A DNA stretch of 64,000 bases. Source: an uncultured Prevotellaceae bacterium. GTDB lineage: Bacteria; Bacteroidota; Bacteroidia; Bacteroidales; Bacteroidaceae. The notes beneath the pieces are model-generated. The model was not told the DNA's origin. It did not search any database and saw only the letters and a program-made list of their open reading frames with translations. Within the stretch, counting starts at the first letter, position 1. Each line of letters begins with the position of its first letter. Made by a program: the position numbers and the translations under genes. The stretch is from assembly GCA_902776475.1 (NCBI GenBank), contig CACYQD010000001.1, positions 124,001-188,000 of the forward strand, read 5' to 3'. Shown here piece after piece: positions 7,963 to 16,622 of the stretch.

Positions 7963-10266
7963 ATGAAACATACTTTATTGACTTTAGCCATTGCGCTACT
8001 GCTGCCGACCGGCATGGCGGCGAAGAAGCCTAAGAAAATCACGCAAAGCAAAGATGAGTTCATCAGCGAACTGATGTCGCGAATGACCCTCGAGGAGAAA
8101 ATCGGACAACTCAACCTGCTCGATGCTGGACAGCTGAACACCGGCGTCGGACAGAAAGGCGTGGAAGACCAGTCCATCCTCAACGGCGAGGTGGGTGGTT
8201 TCCTGAGTCTGATGGGCGTTGACCGCATCCGTGAGGTGCAGCAATATGCCGTGGAGAAATCACGGCTGGGCATCCCGCTGCTGTTTGGTCTCGACGTCAT
8301 CCACGGCTATCACACCATCTTCCCCATCCCGCTGGCCATGTCGTGCACATGGGACCTGGAGAAGGTGCAACAGGCTGCCCGGATGGCGGCCATCGAAGCC
8401 ACGGCAGACGGCATCCCCTGGGTCTATAGTCCGATGGTGGACATCTGCCGCGACGCCCGCTGGGGACGTATCGCCGAGAGTGCCGGCGAAGACCCGTTCC
8501 TGGGAAGTGCCATCGCCAAAGCCATGGTGCTCGGTTACCAAGGTGACAAGCGACAGGGAGGGCGGTACGCCACCGATGAGGTGATGGCCTGCGTGAAGCA
8601 TTTCGCCCTCTACGGTGCCTCGGAGTCTGGACTGGACTATAACGTGACCGACATGAGCCGTGTGAGGATGTACAACGACTACCTCGCCCCCTACCGAGCT
8701 GCTGTGGAGGCCGGCGTGGGCAGCGTGATGTCGTCGTTCAACACGATAGACTACGAACCCGCCACGGCCAGCCGTTGGCTGTTGACCAGCCTCTTGCGGG
8801 AGCAATGGAAATTCAATGGTTTCGTGGTGACCGACTATGGTTCGATCGGTGAGATGCAGGCCTGGGGGTGTGGCGACCTCCAGTCCTGTTCGGTCCGTGC
8901 GCTGGCTGCCGGCACCGACTTCGACATGTGCTCCCGCGGTTTTGTGGGTACGCTGAAAAAATCCTTGGAGGAAGGTCGGGTGACAGAAAAGCAGATTGAC
9001 ACCGCCTGTCGGCGCATGCTGGAGGCGAAATGGGACTTAGGGCTCTTCGAAGACCCCTACCGCTACTGCAGCCTGACTGCCAAGAAGCAGAAGGACATTC
9101 TCTACACCGATGCCTCCCGGGCATTTGCCCGCCAGGTAGCGGCAGAGAGTTTCGTGCTGTTGAAAAATGACAACGCCCTTCTCCCGCTTGAGAAGAAGGG
9201 CAGAATCGCTCTCGTGGGTCCCATGGCTCATGCGCCGAAGAATATGCGCGGCAACTGGGCGCCGACAGCAAACACCAACCCGAATGAGTTCTCCACCCTG
9301 CTGGAGAGCATGCGCCGTGCCTTGGGCCAGCAGGCTGAGGTGGTCTATGCCAAAGGCAGCAACATCCATGAGGATGCGCAGATAGAAGCCAACTGGGAAG
9401 TCTTCGGCACCGACATTCGCGACCCCCGCTCCGAAACCGAACTGCTCCAAGAGGCGCTCCAAACGGTTGCCGACGCTGACGTCATCATCGCCGCCATCGG
9501 CGAGTCGCAGGAGATGACTGGAGAGAGTTCGAGCCGTGCCGACATCAGCCTTCCCGAGACGCAGCAACGGCTGTTGAAGGCGCTGAAGGCCACCGGCAAA
9601 CCCATCGTGGTGGTCTATTTCACCGGCCGGCCCGTGGTGATGAAATGGGAGAAGGAGAACATACCGGCCATCCTCAACGTATGGTTTGGCGGCAGCGAGG
9701 GCGGCGACGCCATCTGCGACGTCCTCTTCGGTGATGCCAGTCCAAGCGGCAAACTCACCACCTCATTCCCTCAGACCACCGGTCAGGAACCGTTCTACTA
9801 CAACCACATGGTGACCGGCCGTCCCACCAACAAATGGTTCAGCAAATACGCCACCAACTACACCGACATCGACGGCAGTGCGGTGTTCCCCTTCGGCTAT
9901 GGCCTGACCTACACCACCTTCCAGTATGGTCCGCTGTCTCTCAGCAGCGACAGGATGCGTGCTGGCGGGAAAATCGAGGCGCGGGTGACCGTGACAAACA
10001 CAGGCCGCCGTGCGGGTGATGAGATCGTGCAGATGTATATCCATGACACCGCAGCCTCCATCGCCCGGCCGATCAAGGAACTGAAGGGTTTCAGCCGCAT
10101 CCACCTCGAGCCCGGTGAACAAAAGACCGTGACCTTCGAAGTGGATGAGGAATTATTGAAGTTCTACAACGCCGACCTGCGCCATGTCGCAGAACCAGGG
10201 GAGTTCACGCTGATGGTAGGACCCAACAGCGAGGACCTGCAGAGCAAGACCTTTGTCCTGGAATGA
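7963..10266 (+). CDS. bglX: GH3 family beta-glucosidase (BglX-like), exported
   Basis: A 767-residue enzyme that should release terminal beta-linked sugars (glucose or xylose) from oligosaccharides, probably in the periplasm. A signal peptide occupies about residues 1-20 (hydrophobic core LLTLAIALLLP, then GMAA). The GH3 N-terminal TIM-barrel domain includes PLLFGLDVIHGY and the nucleophile Asp291 in GFVVTDYGSIGEM. The alpha/beta sandwich domain follows (SFVLLKNDNALLPL; AIGESQEMTGESSSR), and a C-terminal fibronectin-III-like domain begins after VFPFGYGLTYT. Length is normal for BglX-type enzymes. Exact substrate cannot be told; with a PL11 lyase and a CE15 locus nearby, plant cell wall oligosaccharides are likely. 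The gene is monocistronic. Confidence 0.9.
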   Translation: MKHTLLTLAIALLLPTGMAAKKPKKITQSKDEFISELMSRMTLEEKIGQLNLLDAGQLNTGVGQKGVEDQSILNGEVGGFLSLMGVDRIREVQQYAVEKSRLGIPLLFGLDVIHGYHTIFPIPLAMSCTWDLEKVQQAARMAAIEATADGIPWVYSPMVDICRDARWGRIAESAGEDPFLGSAIAKAMVLGYQGDKRQGGRYATDEVMACVKHFALYGASESGLDYNVTDMSRVRMYNDYLAPYRAAVEAGVGSVMSSFNTIDYEPATASRWLLTSLLREQWKFNGFVVTDYGSIGEMQAWGCGDLQSCSVRALAAGTDFDMCSRGFVGTLKKSLEEGRVTEKQIDTACRRMLEAKWDLGLFEDPYRYCSLTAKKQKDILYTDASRAFARQVAAESFVLLKNDNALLPLEKKGRIALVGPMAHAPKNMRGNWAPTANTNPNEFSTLLESMRRALGQQAEVVYAKGSNIHEDAQIEANWEVFGTDIRDPRSETELLQEALQTVADADVIIAAIGESQEMTGESSSRADISLPETQQRLLKALKATGKPIVVVYFTGRPVVMKWEKENIPAILNVWFGGSEGGDAICDVLFGDASPSGKLTTSFPQTTGQEPFYYNHMVTGRPTNKWFSKYATNYTDIDGSAVFPFGYGLTYTTFQYGPLSLSSDRMRAGGKIEARVTVTNTGRRAGDEIVQMYIHDTAASIARPIKELKGFSRIHLEPGEQKTVTFEVDEELLKFYNADLRHVAEPGEFTLMVGPNSEDLQSKTFVLE

Positions 10267-10368
10267 CCGGAGGATCAGTCGGATAGAACGGACTCAAGTT
10301 TCAAGTTGAAAGGAGTGTGGGAGTCGGACTATTGTCCAAACTCCCAATCTCCTAAACTCCTAAACTCC

Positions 10369-10393
10369 AAAAAGTTGAGCAAATGCTCAACTT
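10369..10393 (-). terminator. Rho-independent terminator of the lipoprotein gene
   Basis: Read on the - strand: a stem AAGTTGAGCA paired with TGCTCAACTT (10372-10393) followed by a run of T. It lies four bases past the stop of the - strand lipoprotein gene. The adjoining 10340-10370 stretch holds a few ACTCCTAA-type 8-mers that recur near 25400. Confidence 0.6.
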
Positions 10394-10396
10394 CAA

Positions 10397-11143
10397 TTAC
10401 TGATAATACTGGATTTTCCGTTTCTCCGTGATGACGAGTTTGGTTTCACCTTCCAATTCGTCATCCACGGTGTGCTTGGCATAGGAATGGGCCTCGCGCT
10501 CGGTCCAGTTGCCCTTGTCGTCAAAGGACTTGTAATCATAGTCGATGACGGTGGAATAATGGTCGCCCTCGTCTTCTGACTCGATGTTGGCGCGGTCGGG
10601 ATAGACGTGGTCATCGGTATAGGTGAACGTATGGTCGATGGTGTGTTCCCAACCGACAATCTCGACCTTGGACATGCGGCCTTGTGCGTCGTATTCAAAC
10701 TTCATGGTGAAGCCTTCGTCGTCTTCCTCGTCTTGTCTGTTCTCATAATAGATGACGCGGCCTTTCTCGTCGCGCTTCATCACGGTCTTGTCCGACAAGC
10801 CTTTGGTGAAGTTGCCCTTGGCGTCATACGCATAGAGGTTCTCGAACTCGTCGCGCACCACCCTGCCCTTCTCATCGAAAGCCAGGTCCAGGACATCGGT
10901 TTTCTCCCAGGCGTCTTGCTCGGCACCGACCTCGTATTCACGGGTGGAGAGCAGGACTTCTTTCACATTGCCCAAGAGTCCGAAACTCTTCACATCAAGA
11001 GGGGTTTCGACATTGCTTTTGGCTTCGGCGGACGTGGAGGGACTTTCTCCGGTTGCTTCTCCCGCTTTGTTCGACGGGGTGTTGGCACAACAGACGAGAA
11101 CCGTCAACAGTGCCATGACGAAGAGGATTCTGATTGGTTTCAT
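10397..11143 (-). CDS. Lipoprotein with YD/RHS-like repeats, function unknown
   Basis: A 248-residue protein with a lipoprotein signal (hydrophobic core then LTVLVCCAN; Cys18 or Cys19 would be lipidated). After a low-complexity linker rich in Ser, Glu and Ala (about 22-48), the body contains repeated motifs of the form F/YDxKGRxxxx: FDEKGRVV, YDAKGNFTKG, RDEKGRVIYY, YDAQGRMSKVE, FDDKGNWTERE. Such repeats form beta-strand curls in RHS/YD-repeat proteins, though this one is short and lacks a toxin end. The role is unknown; it is probably outer-membrane or periplasmic. A -7-like TATTTTTG lies on the - strand at 11179-11186. The gene stands alone between the + strand GH3 and PL11 genes. Confidence 0.7.
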   Translation of the reverse strand: MKPIRILFVMALLTVLVCCANTPSNKAGEATGESPSTSAEAKSNVETPLDVKSFGLLGNVKEVLLSTREYEVGAEQDAWEKTDVLDLAFDEKGRVVRDEFENLYAYDAKGNFTKGLSDKTVMKRDEKGRVIYYENRQDEEDDEGFTMKFEYDAQGRMSKVEIVGWEHTIDHTFTYTDDHVYPDRANIESEDEGDHYSTVIDYDYKSFDDKGNWTEREAHSYAKHTVDDELEGETKLVITEKRKIQYYQ

Positions 11144-11259
11144 AATATGCTATGTTTGGGTTGATACTCTGTCTTCTGCAAAAATACACATTATCATCGA
11201 ATAAAGCACCATATTTTCGAAAAAAAAGACAACATCCCGGTCAAAATCAGCAAGCCCTA

Positions 11260-11324
11260 TATCAGAAATGACAAGGCCTTTATCAGAAATAAAAGGCTTT
11301 TATCAGAAATAATTGCTAATTTTG
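11260..11324 (+). promoter_or_regulatory. Three phased direct repeats next to the PL11 -7 box
   Basis: TATCAGAAAT occurs at 11260-11269, 11281-11290 and 11301-11310, spaced 21 and 20 bases (two helical turns). It is followed directly by a -7 box TAATTTTG at 11317-11324. No TTTG -33 box is found at the right distance, so a bound activator may replace it. Transcription would start near 11330 and leave an untranslated leader of about 90 nt before the PL11 gene. Confidence 0.45.
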
Positions 11325-11417
11325 CAACGTCCTTGACAATCTACGGGCCTGAGACAATGATTCCCGGCCCAAATGACACTTGCATCAAACATCACATCTT
11401 CCTAAAAACATCAGAAA

Positions 11418-14400
11418 ATGAAAGTACTAAGACTAATCTGCATCATGCTGATGATGACAGTACTGACAGCGAACGCACAGCGTACGACCGACAAACTGGA
11501 CCGTGGTCTGGTGGCCGTGCCTCAAGGTTCGGGAAGTTTCGTCAGCTGGAGAATCTTCGCCGAGGAGTATTACGGCACGCAGTACAACCTCTACCGCGAC
11601 GGAGCCAAGCTGAACGACACACCGCTCAACGTGTCGAACTACACCGACACGGGTGGTAAACCGGGTTCCACCTACCAGGTGGCTGCCGTCATCAAAGGCG
11701 TGGAACAGGAGAAAAGCGCCGCCGTCAGCCGCATGTCGGCCCAGTATCTGGAGTTCCCGGTCAAGCCGATCCTCTCCAGAAGGGGTACCGACATCTCCAA
11801 AGACTACAGCATCAATGACATCGCACTGGCCGACGTGGACGGCGACGGCGTGACGGAGTTCATGGTGAAACGCAACTACAACCTCGACAGCGACGCAACC
11901 GGACCATGCCCCGTGGCCAACGACTCGGCATTCAACTTCCTCGAGTGCTACAACATCAAGGGCGACCGCCTGTGGTACATCGACCTGGGACCCAACATGT
12001 GCAGCGGCCCGGACGAGCAATACGACATCGTGGGATATGACTGGGACGGCGACGGAAAGGCCGAGGTGCTCATGCGCGGCGCCGACAACATGATCATCTA
12101 TCATGCCGACGGCACGAAAACCAACGTGGGCAACATGAATGTCAACACACGCAACACCGTGCTCCACACCGCCAACATGACCTACACCAACACGGGTGCG
12201 GAATACCTGCTCTATATGGAGGGTGCCACGGCAAAACCCTACCCCATCGGCAACAACGGCGCGCTGTGGATGCCTTATCCCCTGCCCCGCGGCGATGTCA
12301 ACGACTGGGGTGACGGCTACGGACACCGCGCCACCAAGCACTACTTCGGCGCTCCCTTCCTCGACGGAAGGCATCCCTTCATCTTCCTCGGACGCGGATG
12401 CTACACCAAGCACCACATGAAGGCCTTCTCCGTGGATGCCGCCACGCACAAGCTCAACCTCTACTGGGAATGGAACGGCACCTCGGGCGTTTACTTCGGA
12501 CAGGGATACCACAACTACGGCATCGCCGACGTGGACTGGGATGGACGGGACGAGATCGTCTTCGGTTCGATGGTCATCGATGACAACGGCAAGGGACTCT
12601 CCTCCACCGGACTGGGACATGGCGACGCACAGCACTGCAGCGACCTGGATCCCTACCGGCACGGACAGGAGATCTTCGCCTGCAACGAAGACCATCCGGC
12701 CATGAACTTCCGCGACGCCACCACATCGAAAATCTACTACCGCCTGCAGTCCACCAGTGATGACGGACGAGCTGTCTGCGGCAACTTCTCCAACGATTAC
12801 CCGGGGTGCATCGGACACTCCTCGCAGTCGGGCACCATCTCCACCGTGGCCGACAAGCCCATCCCGGGCGCTCCATCGGGATTCGCCAACAACTTCCGCA
12901 TCTACTGGGACGGTGACCTCCTGGAAGAGGGCCTCGACGGAGCCAGCAGCCGAGAAGGGGCAAGCCACGTGGTGAAGGCCGACGGCAGCGTCATCTTCAC
13001 GGCCACCGGAACGGCCAACTGCAACTGGACCAAGAACACGCCGTCGGCCACGGGCGACATCCTCGGCGACTGGCGCGAGGAAATCATCGTGCGCACCAGC
13101 GACAACAAATACATCAGGGTCTATACGACCAACTTCGCCACACCCTGGCGCAACTACTCGCTCTGGCACGACCACCAATACCGGCAGGGCATGGTGTGGG
13201 AGTCTATCGGATACAACCAACCGCCTCACGCCAGCTATTTCCTCGGTGAACTGGAAGATATCACCGTGGCACCTCCTCCACTCACCATGACTGGGCGCAC
13301 TGAGGTGGCCAACGGCGGCAGCATCGGCAGCGACCTCAACGACAAGCATGCCATCGTGTGCGAGACCAACAACACGAAAGTCACCGTCAGCGAAGGAGCA
13401 AGCCCCTGGATCATGACCTTCAACGTGCCCTCTTGGATACAGGGCACCAACAGCACCGTCACCACCGGCAAGCCGACCATCATCCGGCAATACTATACCT
13501 GCGATGTGGAAGGCGGAGCCTTCGGCGGCAACATGAGACTCGTCAAGCAAGGCGACGGCACGCTCAACCTGCCCAAGGTGGCTCAGCAATACACGGGCAA
13601 CACCGACATCTGGGCGGGCGTGGTCAACTTCGACGGTTCGATGCTCAACTCCTCGGTGTGGCTCAACCGCTTCGCCGAACTCAACAGCGACGGCGGACAG
13701 TTCCGCCGCATCAAGATGGACTATGCCTCCATCCTGAGACCCGGACGGGCTGACCAGAAGGGCAGCATCACCACCGACTCCCTGGTCCTGGGCTTCGGTT
13801 CGAGAATCGTCTTCGACATCTACAGCGACCTCACAGCCGACAAGGTCAACACCCGAGTGATGGAAGTCGAGACCAAAGACTGGAAATACGGTCCGGAATA
13901 CCTCACACCCGTGTTTGAGTTCGTCAACCATGCCGACAGTGACCTGGAACCGGGACGCTACGCCATCGGAGAGGTGCAAAACCTCAAGGGTGCGATTGAG
14001 GACATCCGCATCGAGGGACTGGGCACGAAGAAGAAGAGCTCACTGGTCATCGAGAACGGCATCCTCTACCTCGACATCTCTGATATGCGCGCCAACGACA
14101 ACATCGTCTGGAACGGCACACAGAGTGCTGACTGGCAGGTGGGCGGCGACAACAACTTCACCAACTCTCAAGGCGAGGGCGACTGCTTCGTCTCCGGCGA
14201 CAACGTCATCTTCAATGACAACGCCAGCCAGTTCAACGTTGTGCTCAACGGCGACATCGAGGCCGACAGCGTGATTATCGACAACAACACCAATCCCTAT
14301 ACCTTCAGCGGACAAGGTGCCCTCACGGGCAACACCACGCTCGTCAAGAGAGGCAACAGCACGCTGACCATCATGACCGACAACTCCTACAAAGGCGGCA

Positions 14401-15932
14401 CACGCATCTCGGGCGGTTCGGTCATCGTCTCCTCACTGGCCAACGCCAACCAGGAGAAAGGCAACCTGGGAGCAATGAAGACTTCTGCAGGATCCTTCAT
14501 CATCGAGAACGGCAGTGAACTGCGCACCACCGCAGCCGTGACCAACGGTTCGGCCATCCAACTGGTAGGCGAGGAAGGCGGCGTCATCAACAACATGGGC
14601 GACTTCGTGGTTGACAGGGCCATGTCAGGCACCGTACTCAACAAGAAAGGCAATGGATGGATGAAACTCAACGTGTCGAACAGCACGCTGCAGCGGCTCA
14701 TCATCTCCGCTGGCACCGTGCAGTGCGTCAACTCCTCCACACCGGCCCAGACGGTGGAATTCCAAAACGGTACGCTCCAGGAGAACACGAGCACCAGCTA
14801 CAACATCCATGTGCCGGCCTCGAAGAAAGGAACGTGGAACCTCGTGGACCGCGGTACCTACACCAACAAACTCACCGGAAAGGGCACGCTCACCATCTAT
14901 TGTCCAGTGGTGATCGGCAGCGGATGGGCAGCCACCCGCACACAGATCCAGGGCAACTGGTCGGAGTTTGAGGGCACCATCTCCTGCAAGGTGCACAGCA
15001 GCGACACCCGATTCACCCTCGACAACAGCTACGGCATGCCGAAGGGAACGCTCAGCATCGCTTCTGGCATAGAAGTGCAGAACAGCGGCAAGACCTACCA
15101 TGTGGGCAAAGTGGCCGGAACCGGCAGCCTCGGCGGTTCATGCTCGTTCAGCAACGGTTCCACACCTGGTCCCAACACCTGGAAAGTGGGCAACGAAGAA
15201 AACTGGACCTGGGGCGGCAAAGTGACATCCAACGCCAACTGGATCAAAGTGGGCAGCGGAAAACTAACCTACAGCGGCAACAGCAACAACACGGGTTCCT
15301 GCACCATCTCAGAGGGCGAACTGCTCCTCTCGTCGGGTGTATTAGGCTCTGGCTCACTCACCGTCTCACAAGTAGCCACCCTGTCGGGTACCAACAAGGA
15401 GACTTCTCCGCTGAAGAACAGTTCGTTCAACATCAACGGTACGGTCAGACCGGGTTCGACGGCCACCGCCTACTCAGGCACCATCTTCTTCGGCGGCAAG
15501 AACGTGAACTTCTATGAGGGAAGTGTCCTGGAAATCAGGGCAAGACAGTGCGCATTGCAGAGCTACGACGGATGTACCTCCATCGCGGGCATCGCCACGC
15601 TCAACATGAACGGAATCATCCGTGTCACCGTGACCGACGACAACAAACTGGCAGCTGGTGACTCCATCCGCATCTGGCACGCCGAGGCGATGACAGGCAC
15701 GCCTGTGCTGGAACTGCCGGCAGCCTTCGTGTGGGACACCAGCCGACTGAGCGAAGGACTCCTCTTCGTGGTGTCGGTGGACGAGGGCATCTCCACCGTA
15801 CTTGCCCCGCGCCACGAGTCAGGTGACATCTATGACATCCGCGGACGTCTGGTGCGCAAAGAGGGTGCCTCAACACAAGGCCTCGCACCAGGTGTCTATA
15901 TCCGCAATGGCAGGAAGTTTGTTGTGAAATGA
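11418..15932 (+). CDS. PL11 family rhamnogalacturonan lyase with a long beta-repeat C-terminal region
   Basis: A 1504-residue secreted enzyme predicted to cleave the rhamnose-galacturonate backbone of pectin (rhamnogalacturonan I) by beta-elimination. The signal peptide ends near residue 20 (TANAQ). The PL11 catalytic region (about 22-620) opens LDRGLVAVPQGSGSFVSWR and YNLYRDGAKLND, and has many calcium-type acidic loops such as ADVDGDGV, YDWDGDGKAE and ADVDWDGRDE, which belong to the beta-propeller. Ordinary PL11 proteins end near 600-650 residues. Here some 850 more follow, with passenger-like repeats (LVKRGNSTLTI, YKGGTRISGGSVIV, KVGSGKLTYSGNS). The end, IYDIRGRLVRKEG then GVYIRNGRKFVVK, looks like a type IX-type sorting tail. 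The second half could bind or display the enzyme. Confidence 0.85.
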   Translation: MKVLRLICIMLMMTVLTANAQRTTDKLDRGLVAVPQGSGSFVSWRIFAEEYYGTQYNLYRDGAKLNDTPLNVSNYTDTGGKPGSTYQVAAVIKGVEQEKSAAVSRMSAQYLEFPVKPILSRRGTDISKDYSINDIALADVDGDGVTEFMVKRNYNLDSDATGPCPVANDSAFNFLECYNIKGDRLWYIDLGPNMCSGPDEQYDIVGYDWDGDGKAEVLMRGADNMIIYHADGTKTNVGNMNVNTRNTVLHTANMTYTNTGAEYLLYMEGATAKPYPIGNNGALWMPYPLPRGDVNDWGDGYGHRATKHYFGAPFLDGRHPFIFLGRGCYTKHHMKAFSVDAATHKLNLYWEWNGTSGVYFGQGYHNYGIADVDWDGRDEIVFGSMVIDDNGKGLSSTGLGHGDAQHCSDLDPYRHGQEIFACNEDHPAMNFRDATTSKIYYRLQSTSDDGRAVCGNFSNDYPGCIGHSSQSGTISTVADKPIPGAPSGFANNFRIYWDGDLLEEGLDGASSREGASHVVKADGSVIFTATGTANCNWTKNTPSATGDILGDWREEIIVRTSDNKYIRVYTTNFATPWRNYSLWHDHQYRQGMVWESIGYNQPPHASYFLGELEDITVAPPPLTMTGRTEVANGGSIGSDLNDKHAIVCETNNTKVTVSEGASPWIMTFNVPSWIQGTNSTVTTGKPTIIRQYYTCDVEGGAFGGNMRLVKQGDGTLNLPKVAQQYTGNTDIWAGVVNFDGSMLNSSVWLNRFAELNSDGGQFRRIKMDYASILRPGRADQKGSITTDSLVLGFGSRIVFDIYSDLTADKVNTRVMEVETKDWKYGPEYLTPVFEFVNHADSDLEPGRYAIGEVQNLKGAIEDIRIEGLGTKKKSSLVIENGILYLDISDMRANDNIVWNGTQSADWQVGGDNNFTNSQGEGDCFVSGDNVIFNDNASQFNVVLNGDIEADSVIIDNNTNPYTFSGQGALTGNTTLVKRGNSTLTIMTDNSYKGGTRISGGSVIVSSLANANQEKGNLGAMKTSAGSFIIENGSELRTTAAVTNGSAIQLVGEEGGVINNMGDFVVDRAMSGTVLNKKGNGWMKLNVSNSTLQRLIISAGTVQCVNSSTPAQTVEFQNGTLQENTSTSYNIHVPASKKGTWNLVDRGTYTNKLTGKGTLTIYCPVVIGSGWAATRTQIQGNWSEFEGTISCKVHSSDTRFTLDNSYGMPKGTLSIASGIEVQNSGKTYHVGKVAGTGSLGGSCSFSNGSTPGPNTWKVGNEENWTWGGKVTSNANWIKVGSGKLTYSGNSNNTGSCTISEGELLLSSGVLGSGSLTVSQVATLSGTNKETSPLKNSSFNINGTVRPGSTATAYSGTIFFGGKNVNFYEGSVLEIRARQCALQSYDGCTSIAGIATLNMNGIIRVTVTDDNKLAAGDSIRIWHAEAMTGTPVLELPAAFVWDTSRLSEGLLFVVSVDEGISTVLAPRHESGDIYDIRGRLVRKEGASTQGLAPGVYIRNGRKFVVK

Positions 15933-15938
15933 TTTTAA

Positions 15939-16064
15939 ATTGAAGATTGAAGATTGAAAATTGGAGATTGAAGATTGAAGATTGAAAATTGAAGATTGAA
16001 GATTGAAAATTGAAGATTGAAGATTGAAAATTGAAAATTGAAAATTGAAAATTGAAAATTGAAA
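15939..16064. repeat. Heptanucleotide tandem repeat, 18 units
   Basis: Eighteen units of 7 bp, mostly ATTGAAA or ATTGAAG with one ATTGGAG, fill 126 bases right after the PL11 stop codon. Such a slippage-prone tract is likely to vary in copy number between strains. Confidence 0.85.
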
Positions 16065-16067
16065 TCT

Positions 16068-16145
16068 GTAGAGACGTCACATTGTGGCGTCTCTCTTTTT
16101 TAGGGGCTAATTACAAAAAGAGACGCCACAATGTGACGTCTCTAC
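16068..16145. repeat. 27-bp perfect inverted repeat, possible mini-element or bidirectional terminator
   Basis: The arms at 16068-16094 and 16119-16145 are perfect reverse complements (outer end GTAGAGACGTCACATTG) around a 24-nt loop. The element lies between the convergent PL11 and trxA genes. A T-run follows the left arm and an A-run precedes the right arm, so it may stop transcription from both sides. No transposase or target duplication is obvious. Confidence 0.7.
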
Positions 16146-16236
16146 ATGCTTACGGACAAGGCCCGATATTGATCAATGCTTGCGGAACAAAGCCCGATAA
16201 TGATCAATGCTTACGGACAAAGCCGCGATAATCTCC
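16146..16236. repeat. Three direct repeats of 30-31 bp
   Basis: Units starting ATGCTTACGGACAA or ATGCTTGCGGAACAA begin at 16146, 16176 and 16207, each continuing AGCCCGATAATGATCA with small changes. They abut the 3' end of trxA. No gene is seen in 15933-16240; the stretch is entirely repeats. Confidence 0.65.
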
Positions 16237-16240
16237 GATA

Positions 16241-16555
16241 TTACAGCAGAGCCTTGAACTTCTCGTCGAACTTCGACTTGCTGGCTGCGCCTACCATCTT
16301 ATCGACCAACTGGCCATCCTTGAAGAAGAGGATGGTGGGGATGTTGCGGACACCGAACTGAGCGGCGATCTCATCATTCTCCTCCACATCGCATTTGCCG
16401 ACAACGATCTTGCCGTCGTATTCGTTGGCCAACTCCGAGATGATGGGAGCGATGGCACGGCAGGGTCCACACCAAGTGGCCCAAAGGTCAACTACCAATG
16501 GCTGGTCGCCATTCAGATAACTCTCGAAATTGTCGCTTGTGATTGTAACTTCCAT
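16241..16555 (-). CDS. trxA: Thioredoxin
   Basis: A 104-residue cytoplasmic thioredoxin that reduces protein disulfides. The active site is in VVDLWATWCGPCRAIAP (WCGPC motif, Cys30 and Cys33), and the cis-proline motif is VRNIPTILFF. Length is standard. The start at 16555 (MEVTITSDNF) is chosen over an upstream in-frame ATG at 16618 because that would add 21 residues with no thioredoxin similarity. It lies 67 nt downstream of the dnaE stop on the same strand and may be cotranscribed with it. Confidence 0.95.
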   Translation of the reverse strand: MEVTITSDNFESYLNGDQPLVVDLWATWCGPCRAIAPIISELANEYDGKIVVGKCDVEENDEIAAQFGVRNIPTILFFKDGQLVDKMVGAASKSKFDEKFKALL

Positions 16556-16622
16556 ATTAATGTATAATTTGTTGATGAATAATAGTCTGTGATTCCTATC
16601 ATGCAAACACCGTGCCAAAGAA

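Noticed and set aside
11433-13979. 848-residue open frame antisense to the PL11 gene
   Set aside because: The + strand frame has a signal peptide and PL11 motifs. The antisense frame is His/Val-rich with no domain, a by-product of codon bias.
15939-16064. ATTGAAA repeats as a degenerate CRISPR or crRNA handle
   Set aside because: The units are 7 bp with no spacers; it is a simple tandem repeat.
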